Shown: positions 22,221 to 36,700, numbered from the stretch's first letter. The stretch is DNA of 64,000 bases from Pontederia crassipes (GCA_030549335.1 CM060190.1:69888118-69952117), one strand, 5' to 3'. Numbers and translations: made by a program. The notes: generated from the letters alone by a model not told the origin.

Positions 22221-25200
22221 TCACAAAAAGTAGGGAACGCCTGATCTTGGCCCCCGCATTTGATTATTTTCCTCCGTTTCTGTGAAGAACTTCACCTCTC
22301 TCTCCTGTCATTATCAACATATAACCAGTTCAATTAAAAAAAACAATGGCTATGATTATCGAGAACAACCAGCTGATTTGTTTTTCCCACAACAATAATA
22401 CTACTGTTTTCAAATCTCGCATTTAAGGTTGCTAAGATTTTAGAGTAGCAAATTGTAGCTTACCATATTTTCGTTGAAGCTCAATATCGAAGCAACGTTC
22501 CCACATCTATAACAATAATTAGGAGCAGACCATACCTGAGAAAGCAGGTGTACAACAAGATTCAAGAATTAAATGGAAAATAAGAGCAACTAAAATTGAA
22601 CTAGTTTGATGGGTCAACACTAAAATTTCAGAAGCTAGATTTCTGCCAAAAATCAGGAATGCCTGAAATATGCCTATAACTCACTGTTACAAGCCCTTTG
22701 TCCTGAAACATGTATTTGAGACCTTCCTGGACTAGCTGGTGTGCCCGACAGACGAGATCAAGATTGTTTATATGATTGAACTGTTAAATGGACATTCAAG
22801 CATTCAGATTTCTTCAAATAGCCAAAACACAGGCAATATTAAGGAAGTTAAAAGGTTCATGCACCTCTGAGGTCACTCTGGAACCAAACAACCAACCTGC
22901 ACCACGTGGACTGATAGCCCAAGTTTCTATCTCTTCTGGGTCACTCCACATGAGATCACAGAAGGGACCTTCATGAGGAATCTCACTGTTGCGATCAATC
23001 ACCCTTATCTACATATGAGAAATGAAAGAAATTTCATAAGAAAGAGACAGGCAAACCATTTTTTCTTTTGAGAGAATAAAAAGCAAATCCTAAGGTTACA
23101 ATTGATACCACATAAAAATAGGAACAGCCAGGTTCGAGAACATCACACAGACCATCATGAGATAGAGACAATGCTCCCCACAGCGTTGTAGCCTATAGAG
23201 CCAAATATTGCATTATAGCTTCAAGTACACTAGGAGGGGTGATTTTTTATTCAATGCACCAGTTCTACAACAGAATTCAATTGGATCGTGATAGTTGAAG
23301 ATGTCAGAATTAAACTTAAGTATTGTTGTGTTTGATTGTTTCATCTTGCCATGTCAAGAGTTGGAAATGCTGGTTCATATCCCACATTATGTCCCGTTTC
23401 CATGCACAATAGGATAAGCATACACCACCAAAACAGCACAAGTGTAGGTTCAACATCCACTTATTTCATGTTGAAAATTATGTTGAAGCACTCGGAAACT
23501 GGGACAAAAAATTGAATCCTTTGATTTTTATGAGTGACAACAGAGGTTGTAGAAAAAGTTCACCTAATCTTTACTTCAAAAAACTATTTTTTGAAATGGG
23601 TACTTAAAAAACTATTACAATGCCCAATAATTATTATGGTTATTTTTTTAATTGAGACACCGATATCAGGGCATAATAACATCTAAAACTCCCCAAATAC
23701 AAATAACATACATGGTCAAATTCTTAGATTTGCAAATGTGAAGGCTATTGATAGCAATATATAATATATTAGCAATCTAAAATTAGCAACAGTATGGCAA
23801 TATCGGAATAATCATAGACAGGAAGAACAACAAAGTCAACGAAGAAACACCTGATCAATAGTTCGGATATCTGGTGAAAGACCACCATGAACACAAAGCA
23901 CCTAAAAGTTTTCCGAAACTTGTCTTGTTAATATCACAATTAAATTAAAATAAAAAATCATCATTGTACAAAGAAAGGTAGCTCACAGTCCCATCTATAA
24001 TTGCTGACAGGGTAAGATAGTCAAATACATCAGTGCAATACCGCCATGCATTAGCATTTCCATACTTCCTCTGGCACTCATCATAAAAACCATAAACCTG
24101 AAAGAGCCACACAATTTTCCAATTAGTTTACATGAGGATCCATTTGTCTTAACTGATAAGAAAATGCTGATACATTATAGTGTTAGTAAGCACTTTAAAT
24201 GATGACGTCAATTTTAAAAAATAAATAATTACATGCTTGGATAAATATACTGATAATAATAAGTTGCATATCATATAGTAATAACATGAGTAATAAGTTA
24301 GTTTTATAATTAAACGACTAAAATGCCCTTGAAATATGTAATGCAAAAAAAAAACATAATATAGAAATAAAAATTGTAATGATATGATTTACCCTTGAAA
24401 TATGTAATGCAAAAAAAAACATAATATAGAAATAAAAATTGTAATGATATGATTTACTATATATTTTTAATATTAATATAAAGCATTTTAATTAAATAAA
24501 GTAAAAAAGGAAGAGAAGATAGATCCTCAGATGGAGAAAAAAATATGAGAGAAAAGTTGCGCCTATAATGATAAATTATCTTTTGACAATATGACTTATA
24601 AGCCAAGAAAGATACAAGCTGGAGCCCTCTTTTCTTTTTACTTATAAGTTGCAAAAAAGAAATATTTCCTCAAAAAAAAAGTTGCAAAATAAGAACTTTC
24701 TACCTACCAAACACAGAAAATTTTATATTAATTTATAAACCATTTTAACTTGTTTATAAACTTAGCCAAACACCTTTCCAAATTAATGGTTGTAATTACC
24801 GGACAGAAAGAAAAAGCATGTTTCACAAGGACATAGAAATAGAAAGATTGGCCCATATTTCTGGCACTCAGATCACAGCTTATCTCAAGGACTTGCCTAA
24901 CTAAATAAGGGATAGGATGTAGCTAACATCAGAGTTAGAAACTCAGAATGCCTTACACGCCTCAGGTCAAACACACCATATCTCATCGAACACTGCAGAT
25001 ATTTAGCAAACAAACAAACATGACAGGTGTTGAAAATTATGTGACTTGTTATACCAATGTTCATGTGAGGTTCATGATAATACTATATAATTGATTTGAA
25101 AGGCTACAAACTAAGTCAATTTCATTGCACTAAAACTACTATTGTAAAAAGAAACAACCATTTCTCAATCAAAGACAATGTGGACTAATTTCTCCTAAGT

Positions 25201-28200
25201 GGTTGAATAATTCTAAAGCATCAGGTCTTACCATGTAACATATTTCTAGAACACTATTGAATGTCTTAGAATGAGTGAGGTGTTGCACATTTCAGGAGAA
25301 AAACAGAAAGGCACTGAAATCATAATACAAGGGACCTCAATAGCATTGCACAAGCAAACAGACATACACCTAAAAGAAACAATAAGTTGAAATTCGAACA
25401 CTGGTTCACATAGTATGAACCAAAAGAAAGTTCAGTTGGACTAAGAGAATGTATATCCATTCCTATTTTGTTTTCAAGATCTAACACAAAATTATCTACC
25501 AAAGTCCAGCTTAATATCTCAAGGACAGACAAGTCAAAGATAAACTTCAACTTAAAAAAGACTAAAAGGTGATCACTAATTAAGCAAATAAACAATTGGC
25601 GCACATACACTACCATTTTTCCAACCAGAAGCCCAGTTCAAGGACTGAGGTATTCAGTAAGACAAATAATAAAGAAATCTGCAACAGATACTACAATGAA
25701 ATTAAAGATGTGGCCCCTGGTGATGGTCTCCCGGAGACATACCCTGTCTTACTGATGCACAGTCCTCATTGCTGGTACAGTCAGTCACATTGGACGAGAT
25801 CACAGAGGCCCTTCAGGATCTCAATGCCGAGGCGGCCCCGAGACCCGACAGCTTCCCTGTTTTCTTCTGCCAGGAGTTTTGGTCCATTGTGCGAGATGAT
25901 GTCGTGGCAGTCATCCGGGAGTTCACTGAGGGGAATTGAGGCTTCGAACGCCTCATCAGATTCCTACTATTCCTACTCCCGAAGCGCAATCCGGCGGACA
26001 AGTTGAAGACTTCAGGCCGATCGCCTTATCCAACACCATCTACCTGCCAATGGCTCGGGTATTGGCGAATCGTCTTTGGGAGGTGCTACCACATTTGATC
26101 CACTCAGTCTGCATTCATCCAATGCAGGACCATCACCGATAGTTACACCATTGCCTCAGAGATCATTGCCCGATGGCGGAGGACCAACTGTCAGGCTTCC
26201 TATGGAAGGTTGACTTCGCCAAAGTCTACAATACTGTGTCATGGTCCTTTTTGTGGCAAACCTTACAGATCAGGGGCTTCCCAGCGACCTGGATTGCATG
26301 GATGAAGTGGTACATCACCTCCGCTTCTTTCTCGATCATGGTCAACGAGGCGATATCGGGAGAGTGGGTACAGCCACAGCGGGGAGTCCGGCAGGGCTGC
26401 CCCTGGCCCCCATGCTGTTTGTTCTAGCCGTTGATGCCCTCGTCAGGTGTACTCAAGCCTCCTGCAAGGCAGGTCTCTTCAGTGGCTTCGCCACGAGTCT
26501 CGTCCCCCTCCTTCAGTACGTGGACGACACAGTGTTCTTCATTGAGGATTCGGAGCAGGCTCGTCAGGTTGCAATTCTCTTGGACCTATTAAGTGCGATG
26601 ACCGGACTCCAAATTAATCATGCCAAATCCTCCATCTCTTTTGGCATGGCTCCGGAGGATGCAGGACGGTGTGCGTCCCAACTCCACACACCGATCAGTA
26701 CTCTTCCGATCACCTACCTGGGGCTCCCACTTTCAGATCGCCACATTACCTCCAGAGGTTGGACTCAGTCATCGAGCGTATGGAGCACGGACTTCAGGGC
26801 TGGAGTTCACACCTTTTAACATGCGGGGGCCGACTCATTCTGTTACAGTCGGTGCTCTCGGCACTCCCGACATATTATATATCAGCCCTGCCATTACCAG
26901 CTCAGGTACTCAGACGGTTTAGGCGTATCATGGGACCGGAGGACAGCGCGCAGTGCTGGACACTTGCTACGGTCGGGATCTATCATGGGACTCTAGGACC
27001 ATTTTACCCCGCGGGGCCTCATCCTTTTGGCGGGGTGTAGCAACTAGGGGTGTTCACGGGTCGGGTCGGGTCGGGTCAAAGGCCTTTGGGGGCCAAATCC
27101 GACCCAACCCTACCTGGTTCGGGTCGGGTCGGGTCGGGTGGTCGGGTAACCCGACAACCCAATTTTCTTTTTTTTTTATTTTTCTTACTGTTTTTATATT
27201 TTTTTAATATTGAAAATATTAATTTATATTTATTTTAAATCATACAATAAAGTTTTAAACCATTTAATGTTATTTATGTACTTAAAATATTTTATTTAAA
27301 TTTTTTAAAGTTTTTAAATCAAATATAAGCATGAGTTTAAATAAAAGAATTAAAAAAAATCGGGTCATTCGGGTTGGGTCGGGTCGAGTCACCTCGGGTT
27401 GGAAAAATCCAACCCGCATGGTCGGGTCGAATTCGGGTCGGGTCCGACCCGACCACCGAACCGACCCGACCCGACCCATCGGGTCATCGGGTTCGCGGGT
27501 CGACCCGACCCGCTGAACACCCCTAGTAGCAGCCATTGCTTCGCGTGTCCGCACTCTCATGCTTCCATCCCTTGGGTCGAGGGACGACTTCTCGTTCTGG
27601 CAGCACCCTTGGTCCATTGGCGGCTCATTGGCAGAGGCATTCCCTCGTCTGTGAGCCCTCTCGATGTTCCCCGACGTGACTGTTGCGGAGACATGGACAG
27701 AGGAGGGTGGGCCGGGCCTCTGGCACATGGTCCCCCCTTTTCAGAGCTCATCTGCCAGATCAACGTCTCACAGAGCTATTGGCCCTTCATCAGCGGCTGA
27801 CCGGATTATGCCCTGACCAATCCAGATTAGACGGATGGGGCTGGATATTGGAGTCTTTCTCAGCGCGCAGCCTTTACATCCGCTTTCTTCCCACCATTAC
27901 GCTGTCGGAGGACTTTCAGACCGACTTGGCGTACTAGGATACCGTTGAAAGTCAAGATCTTTGCTTGGCTTCTACGGCGCGGACGACTCCTCACCAGGAC
28001 CTACAAGGCACGGTGGGCACCACACAGTGACACTTCGTGTGTGCTATGCCACGAGGCAGCAGAGGACATCTCCCACTTGTTCTTCAACTGCCCGACATCC
28101 CGATACATTTGGCAGCAGGCTAGTTTGGCGACTAGTCGTCCATCGGATTCGGAGTCCAGAAAATCAGCGTCAGAAACGGAATGGAGAGCGCCACTGGCGA

Positions 28201-30765
28201 TATTTTTGGCCGGTGCCTGGGCCATTTGGCTTCAGCGCAACCGGGTCATTTTTTGTGGGAAGATATGAGATGTCAGAGCGTATTGTACACCACATCTCCT
28301 TTCTTATCAGGGAGTGGGGTTTTGGCTAGTTTGGTTAGCCGCCTTTTGGCGGGCTAGGATACCCCTTTACGTTTTTTGCTATCTCTGAGAGCCTACACCT
28401 GTATATCTTTCTCACATCATTATATATAGCGGGATGACAACCACAACTCAAGTGGTCATCCTTTTTCTTCTAAAAAAAAAGATGTGGCAAATCTCATGTA
28501 AATTCGAATCAAATAATACTTCAAACTTCAGCATCGAAGTTGCAGCTATCATCAGAAACTGTGTCAAGTGAATAATCACATACCTGAGTCAATTGTCTGC
28601 TTTCATGGTTACCACGCAATAGGGTGATATTTGCAGGATATCTGACAGGAAAACATCCAAGAATGGATGACATTAATAAGATGAACATGCGGAAGAGAAC
28701 GAAAAAAAAGAGAGAGATGCAACAACAGCTTGAGGACAAGGATGGCAAATGACTACTCAATAAAACAAAGTAAAATAGCATTTTTAATGAAGTAGATGAA
28801 GCCCATTGAAAAAAGATCATTTAAGAAACTTCATTAACACAAACAGTAAATATCACTGATACAACAATGAGTATAGCAAATTTGTCCAAAAGGAAAAAAA
28901 AGAACATCAAGAGGTTGACCTTACATGTGTGAGATTGTTGAAGTTCACATTAGCAAGTTGATAATTCACACGGGCTTATTGCATTTTTGTACCAATATAG
29001 CTCAAGATTATGTGCAAAAGCTAGATCTAATAATGTTTTTCGCAAAACATAAAACAAGGCCCCAACCACCAACAAGATAGAATAGTATTGAACAACAGCA
29101 ATCTTAATGACTTGATGTGTGAAGCATCATTCTTATATAATCCTAAATCTAAAACTCAAATGGAAATGGCTAAAAGTGGACAAATATGGCTCCTTAGGTG
29201 TGAGAATTAGCCTAATATTTCTGATTCTCATACAAATTATCCTAAATGAGACATTAAAATACCTTTCTTTTTTAAGAAAAAAAGAGACACAGATACACCT
29301 TATTGTTGAAATAAACAAACAAGGAGAAAGGCACTTATATGGGGCTCATATTATTTACATGTCTTTTCTTAAGAGAGCCAGATAAAAAACACCACCACTT
29401 TACATAGCAATCCAACAAAAATAGTGGTGTAACCAATAGGATTTTAATAATATTCCTTTGGCTCCCCTTCAAAATAATATGTTTTACAAGAAAGAAGTAA
29501 TCTGATATTTTTTGTTTCAGATACGTCATCTCTTCAACTGAGATTTGCAAATAATAAGAGTTTACAGTTCCTTGGTTTCAGGTTCTGAATTATGCATGTG
29601 GCTAAAAGAACAACAGCAAAAAGTTATTGAATGATAGCATAAGATACTTGGATTGGACAATGCAATGGAAATGGACAAAGGAATACGATAAAAAGAAATG
29701 TACTTTCTTGACAATGTCAAATCATGAATTTGAAGTTCAGATGTTTTTTTTTTTTGTTTTTTTAACTAATTAGGCATTCTTATATTTATAAATTCGATCA
29801 GTCACCAAATACATTCTCATATGTTGTATACCTGGCTTTAAGAAGCAAAAGGATTGTGAAAACTTCCAAACTGTTGTAGCCACGATCTACAAAATCACCC
29901 TGGCAAGAGTTGTTATAACAACATCATAATCACGAACATAAAAAAATAGAGGATTTATTTAATGAGGTTGCCAAACTCACCATGAAAATGTAATTTGTCT
30001 CAGGAACATGACCTCCGGTTTGAAAGAGTTTCATCAGATCATGAAACTGTCCATGTATGTCACCACAAACAGTCACAGGGCTGTTTACAGGCTGGACATT
30101 TGACTCCTCGAGAAGAATTTCTTTCACCTGGTAAGGTTTGAGTAAGTTATCATATGCAATCTTTCAAGTTCAGATCAGAATAGTATCCTAGAATCCAAGT
30201 TATCTTACATACTACATATAATTTGTTAATATAACCACTTTCTCTTTTCAAAATGTGTATTTTAGAGAGTTTTGACGAAAAAAGTTTGGATGTTGCACCA
30301 CATTTTCATCAACACCATATTAATTCATTTATTTCTAGATCATAGTGGAAAAGACAGTTTACACCCGTATCCGCAATTACGAGAGAAAAATCCAACTTTC
30401 CTTTTTTTTTTTCTTGGGTTACATTAATTCCATTTTTATGGATGATCCACAATTAGGAGATAAAGACACCGAGTTCCCAGTGTTGCTTCAGATGCATTTG
30501 TTTAGTCCTTATGAATGGCTCCATACTACACAACAATGTCGGAGGCGAAGCCCAAACAAACGAAGCTGGTTCATCGATTCGAGAACCAGAATTAAATTAT
30601 GGAACAATAACATCCAGTTAAAACCCTAATCGAGCTCCAACGGGAGCGAGCGAAAGTTCAAGAGGGGTAGAGAAACGCGCATACGTATTCGCATAGCAGC
30701 TGGAGCTCGTCCTCCTGGAGGTGGTCGCCTGCCTTCACCTTGGAGATCCACAGATCCAGCTCCAT
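22221..30765 (-). CDS. FYPP: PP6-type Ser/Thr protein phosphatase catalytic subunit (FyPP; ten exons)
   Basis: Exons 30765-30685, 30127-29981, 29899-29832, 28641-28584, 24097-23987, 23901-23851, 23008-22865, 22780-22685, 22535-22464 and 22304-22221 join in frame to 303 aa, exactly the family length. It begins [16 protein letters not shown] and ends with the PPP-family tail GVPYFL. The metal and phosphate motifs are intact: [27 protein letters not shown], and the [13 protein letters not shown] and [12 protein letters not shown] blocks. It is nearly identical to Arabidopsis FyPP1/3, the PP6 catalytic subunits that act with PP2A-A and SAL regulatory subunits on PIN auxin carriers, ABI5 and phytochrome. 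Intron 4 (24098-28583) carries an L1 insertion with a nested MITE. Intron 6 holds a possible 84-nt cassette exon (23109-23192). Confidence is very high from the sequence match. Confidence 0.97.
23109..23192 (-). other. Candidate cassette exon in PP6 intron 6
   Basis: A segment of 84 nt (28 codons) with no stop, flanked by an AG acceptor (CTATAG) and a GT donor (GTATCAAT), in phase 0 between two phase-0 exons. Its GC content is clearly above the surrounding intron. The peptide would begin [16 protein letters not shown] and end CSYFYV. If included, it would insert 28 residues between TIDQ and IRVIDRN near the active site. It could also be a remnant of another gene or chance. No family is recognised. 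Confidence 0.35.
24326..24456. repeat. 66-bp tandem duplication in PP6 intron 4
   Basis: Two adjacent copies, 24326-24391 and 24392-24456, starting CCCTTGAAATATGTAATGC, differ only by one A in a homopolymer. This is a very recent local duplication. Confidence 0.9.
25704..28488 (+). mobile_element. L1-clade LINE, degenerate, with TSD and poly(A)
   Basis: The body runs from about 25715 to a terminal A run at 28472-28480. The flanks share the 11-bp repeat AAAGATGTGGC (25704-25714 and 28478-28488, overlapping the A run). Frames on the plus strand show an L1 reverse transcriptase broken by frameshifts: [18 protein letters not shown] (26210-26260), GVRQGC near 26385, [16 protein letters not shown], catalytic YVDD (26516-26530), LQINHAKS, then after the nested MITE a zinc-finger RVT domain (27945-28100; [12 protein letters not shown] and [18 protein letters not shown]). 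The N-terminal endonuclease and ORF1 are missing. It is antisense to the host PP6 gene in intron 4 and not capable of moving. Confidence 0.9.
27037..27533. mobile_element. hAT-type MITE nested in the L1 element
   Basis: The element (27045-27525, 481 bp) has inverted ends TAGGGGTGTTCA and TGAACACCCCTA and is flanked by an 8-bp duplication (GTAGCAAC at 27037-27044, GTAGCAGC at 27526-27533, one mismatch), as expected for hAT transposition. The subterminal regions are dense in GGGTCG/CGACCC repeats, and the ~180-bp centre is AT-rich. L1 coding sequence resumes on the other side, which proves the order of events: L1 first, MITE later. Confidence 0.92.
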
Positions 30766-33753
30766 CTCAGCTTCGAATCCACAGCGATTAGAATGAGGAG
30801 GTGGTGGAGGAGGAGGAGAAGGACGAGGACGACGGCGGTGGCGGTGGCGGCGATGGCGGCGGGAATAAATTCGGAGGAATGGAAAACGGAGAGGAAGACA
30901 GAAAGCAAAGGGGAGGGTTTGAAATCGCAGCAGAGCCAGCGGAAAACAATAAAATAAAATAAACGCAGCAAGTTGATTAATGAATTACTTATTTTTAACT
31001 AAGAACTTAATGTTTAAATAACTGGATTGGTGATTACCAAAAAATTATTAAGTGGTGATTACGCTAATAACCTTCAACATGATCTAGAGTGAAAAGAAAC
31101 ACTAATTGGTAAGACACAAAAAAAAATTTATTTATAACTTATTAGTAACGTTTAATTGTGTATTGCATAAACAAGTATTATTTGTTAAGTAATATAACAA
31201 AAAAAATTATCAAATCATATATGACTTTTTTTTATTGAAATATCCGTCACAAAGAGATTGTCAGTTTAAAAGCCTTGTATAATTAAAGAGGTACTTGTAA
31301 TTTGTAACTCAAATTATAATTTTATATTATATCGACTAAATTTGTTTATAACTAATGAGTATAATTCTTTAAACAAAAGATGACAATAATACATTATTTA
31401 TTATTTGCGATGCTCGCAAAAATTACGATAATTAACCACCAGTAGTATAGTATTATTCATCATAATAATATTATCGTACTATGAATGATAATATAATAGA
31501 TGGATTACTTAGAAGTATCTTTAATACGAATGATACATGTAATATTGTTGTCAATGATTTTAAAAATTACGCTCCTAACGATTTAATTTAGTGATCCAGG
31601 TACAGAAAAGAAAATCATTGTGAGAGGGGATAACTACTCTACATTTTTTTTTAAACCATTACAAATCAGATGATAATGTTTCTTTTGCATTTTTTTTAGA
31701 TCATGTTTTTGAATCTTGAAATGAATGCAAGTCCCAGGACCAAATTCCGAAAATGTTTACTTTTTTTTTCATCGCCCTCAGGATGTGCAGGGTTAGTAAT
31801 CCTAAATCCGAAGACATGGAGTAAAAATAATTTATTCTCAATTAACATAATGGCTCATTAGCGAACGCTTAAGACTTAACAATCTTACTAATTAAGCCAA
31901 CTAATGATGGTTGAGTACATATTTAATGTAAGCTAAAGTTCAAACAATTTAAAATATCCCATATCGCATTAAACTCGTCGCTTAGATTAGGAATTTTTCA
32001 ATAACTTATGATCTAATTAAATTGGAAAAGAAATCTGTTGCCAAAGAAAGATTATTAAGACATCTAGGTACCTCACTCGATCTACCCCCCTAGATTAATC
32101 AGAACAGACAAACCAAAATCAGCATGTGATTCAAGCCACATTATAGCGGTGAAGAAATTAATCACTACTTGGATCGAAATGTATACATACGACCGGACGG
32201 TAAGCAATATCATCGACTATTCCAACACAAGTTTGAAACATAATTCAGAACAAAAATACATCTTTAAACCATTAAAGCATTTCGTCCGTGGAAAAGGCAA
32301 GTGACCATTTAAATCCATATATTTGAGTTTGTATGTAAAAACACCATTATTCATCCTGCTATTTGCCATTCTAAGTGTACTTCTTTCTCGATGATACAAC
32401 TCAATCGATTCCTTTTCTGGGTCTGAATTGCACTCTAACGTGACGCAAGTCTAATGATGAATTTTCTTACGTAACAGTCAAATTTACGACACAAACTACA
32501 CATTATAACCTTATAACAAATTATACAAGGGAAATAAATTGTACGATCGTCAAATACAAGAGTCCGTTGAGATGAAACTATTCAGGGATTGAGAAACCTC
32601 TTGAACTATGAAAACTACACTTGTAAGTAGAAATAAGTTCTCATATTTGCCATGGGAAGAGAGTCAAAACAACCCAAGACAAAAGCTTCAGTTGGCACAA
32701 TAGCATAGCTTAAGATGCTCTTTGCTCAAGGCCTCGATCCTTCTGTCATTGGCATGAAGAACCTAAGCAACAGTGGAGTCTAGAGAATCTGCAAAATGCG
32801 CATTTCTGCCGGATATTGGAACTTAACAGTTCATGGAGAGCTTGATGACATACAACAAACCATGTACATAGGACAGATTGTGTGAACAAAAAAATGACCA
32901 TCTTGAACTCAATTTGGTTGCTGCTCTGCCTTTTTGTCCTACACCCTAAAATAATGCCTTTCCGTCTTACCCCTTCAAAAATGCATCTTCAACATGTGGA
33001 CGAACTTTCTGCCTGGGATTTGAACAAATAAACAACATAATTTGCTTCCGCAGAGCTCTGGTTAATGATATAAATCACTTTGAGGTCCATAAAACTTCTT
33101 ACTCATGATCCGAAACCCTGAACAAGGCAAACATCCAAACATAAGAGTGTCAGACCCTTGGCCTTACATTGTAATCTATGACGAAGTTATGCATATCAAA
33201 TTGGGCAGGCGCCAGCCAAGTTGGGGCAACAGTGACAAAGAACACGTATTCATCACAAACTAACATAAAGAAAAGAAGCAAAGTGCATGTAAGATGAAAG
33301 TGATGGCAATAATCTCGCACACAAGATCCATGTCTAATTTGAGTGAGGAGTATCTCAAGAGTTTAAACACAGTTCACACATAGCCTTTTAAGCTTTATTG
33401 ATCACATGCCGAGCTTTAGTATGATGATTAAAATTTCACTGTTACAATGCATATAACATAGTGCATTAATAATGGGAATGCTCTGATTTCAGGTTTGAAA
33501 TTATATTCAACACGAGAATATTGACATGAAGATGATGTGAACATCAAGTGTGTGTCACTCATCTAACTCTTCATGGTTTAAGTTCCTCGAAGAGAAAAAG
33601 TGAAAAACTCTTGTTATGGAGCAACTATTTTACGTATGCCCCTCCAAGTAATTGTACTTTTGCATATCCATTATCAGAAAGAATACAGTTTCGCAAGTCC
33701 CTAAAGCTAAGCATGGCAATATATGAAGCAACGTAGCATATGGTACCTGCAAG
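30766..33753. other. Intergenic DNA between the PP6 and UTP21 genes
   Basis: 30766-30960 is GC-rich with GGTGGAGG-type repeats and is probably the PP6 5' UTR and promoter (minus strand). 31000-32100 is AT-rich without features. 32100-33753, next to the UTP21 stop codon, has mixed composition and likely includes its 3' UTR. No additional gene is supported. Confidence 0.45.
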
Positions 33754-36700
33754 TCAGAATGGTGAATTGCTGAGAAATGTAACCATGCATCTAGTACTCT
33801 GAAACATTTTATCTACTCTCTGCCAGACCAAACTTTGGACTTCCAGAAGCTTCTTTGCCTTCTCCTGTAATGTTGCATGACTCCGCACTGTCTCACCGTG
33901 TATCTGATTAGCAGAAATATAAAACAGTTATTACTGCATATCCACGCCTTTGCAAATGCAAGGTTATAATAAGATGGTAGATGGACTTTTTTTGAGAGAA
34001 AGATGGTAGATCGATATCACAAATAGTATATCTTATCTTATTTTTCTCGGTTAAGATCAGTACTCTAATAGCATGAATGAATTCTGAACATCCTTTTTTT
34101 TTCAAGAGAATCTAAAAAAAAATTAGAACGTCTTTCATTTATCTTCACACATACTTTAATAAAAGGAAAATCCGCAGGTCCTTTGTCTGCCCCTTTAGTA
34201 TTAATATAATATAAATTATTTCTATCGCCCAAATAGTTTTAGAAAAGCTTTCTAAAGATACATAGCCATAGAAACAACAAAATTAGAAACAAAAATATAT
34301 ATTAGATCAGGTCCTACAGGTGAAAAGAAAAGAAAATACCACTTCATATCCAAATGCAGCAGTTATAATCAAACGCCCAATAATGAACATACCTTGAGAA
34401 ACAATTTTATCACTGCTTGAATGAATTCAAAGTTGCTTTTGCATGAAAGTTGATGAATGAAATAGTCCAATAGCATCCCTATAGAATGCAGCTCTGGCTT
34501 CAGAGCAGCAACTTCTATATCTTCATCATCTACAATCTGTAGCATGCGGAGTTCCATATCGAGATTTGATGGGGACAGACCTTTGATATAGTCTGTGAAT
34601 GCTGAAACTGTAATTGAAATTGGGATAAATTTAAATGCCTCAACAAATATATCATGATATTGAAAAATAAAACATCAATATAGAGGAAAATTAATTTCAA
34701 ATGTCAAAATAAGCAGAGTTAAAACTTAAAACATTTGACAAGCGATCATACAGATTCTTGGTGTCTGAAAAGGAACACAAAAACTAGGGATCGGATCAGA
34801 TAGCAACGTTTAAAATTTCAAACCAAATAGACCCGGAACGAGTTTGTAAAAACATGTAAAGAAAATGTTTAGTAAAGGTACACCCAGTGAAGCTGGCATT
34901 TTATATGCTCGCAAAATATGATATTTCTATGTGATATGAATGACATAGCAATGTAAAATAAATTGTGAAGTTCAAATCAGTTGGGATATATTTTAAGGGG
35001 GTGGACACTTCCACGGGTCTACACAATCAACTCTAGCATGGCACTCCCCGGTGACGTCCAACAGATCACCCAGGAAACCACCTATGTCTCAATAACATGG
35101 TAATTTCATTCTGCCCCCTCAGCTGTTTTCGGTTTCAATCTCCCCTCACTATTTTTGGGAGGCTGCTTCAAAGTTCATTTTCTGTTTCTTTCTGCCTTTT
35201 GAGCAGTCAACATAACATCCTGCACCACTCATCAGCATGCAGCTGCCAAAAACCTTGCCAGTATGGTATTCACATAACAGTCTCAAATTCCACATGCATA
35301 GATGATATGGTGTCAACCTTTGATATAACTTGAAGACAAAAAAAAAATAATCTATTTTCATCCATGCCACTTTCTTTCCTTTTCTTGAAATGCCATTTTG
35401 TTTTTCCTATTAAATGACTCATTTTATTCTACTACAAATCTTGCTATTTGTTTACTCTATTTCTCCCAAGAACATGAATATATATGGACAATGATCAAGG
35501 CAGCAGTGTCTGAAAACCATCAAAGAAAAACAGGAAAAGGGAAAAAGTTAACGATATCATATACGTTGGATTACACAAGCACTGGGAATGATTCTTGGTG
35601 AGGATAAGAAATTAGATGCTAACAAGGAACTCAATTCCTGACTTAGTCCTGGAGAATGAATTATGGTACAAAAGATTAATGAATCGGTATTGGACCTATC
35701 AGGGTACAAAAGATTAATGGAACAGTACCACACCTGAATTGATGACTAACACATTATCAGAAAAAAAAATGGAGATCGAAAAAAACTATTGAAACATAAG
35801 TGGTAACTAGAATAGGTTCATCGCAATGAAATGTTTTCTTATTATATCATTAGCATTCTTCGGAATATCCCATCATCCACTAAAGAAAAGAAATGAAAAC
35901 AGTGGGACTTACAATTATTTGTTTCATTACAAGCTTGCAGTAGGCGAACAAAATGCGAAGATAAATCTAACATCTTGGCACTTGTCTTCTTTGTTTCATT
36001 GTTTTCTTCAGTAACTTCAGAGTTAGAATGAAATACTATATCTCCAGACAAGGAAGGAACTGATGGCAAGAAAAAGGGTGCTTTTTCTGGCTTTTTTGGT
36101 GGATCAACTGGCTTATTCCGAACCTAAACACAAAAAAGGGTGTGCGCACATATATAAGAAGGTGGATTTAAGTCAGTAAAATAAAAACAAATAACATGAA
36201 TCAGTTAATGCTGTATTACAATAAAGATTCAGATGAAATGACATGCCATATTCAATAATGAATTCAGCCTAACCTTTATAATATCTAAATTAGTCAGACT
36301 TTGCCACTGACTCCTTGGAAGCAAAGAAAGCGTGACCATATCGGGTATCTGGAAACTAAGGTCCATGAAAGAGGATTCATTTTGTATGTCATGATGATCT
36401 GTTGTGGCAGTAGTGGGTTCTTTTCCCTCAGATCCTTCCCTTGAAGAGACAGATGGCAGTTGGACACTTCTAACATGGCTTCCACTCGCATATGAATCTA
36501 CTTTAGAGGATCCCGAGAACATAGATTGGTTAACCCTGTTCAAAAATACAAAAAGAAGTTTCTTGGCCTGAGAAAACATACAAGAACAATGTAGTCATAA
36601 ATATGGTCATGCAGAAAGATGCCTTGGGAGTTGAAATTTGAGAAGGAATATATCATGCTCTCTCTTCAAAAAAATAACTATGTCATGCTATAAAGGCAAC

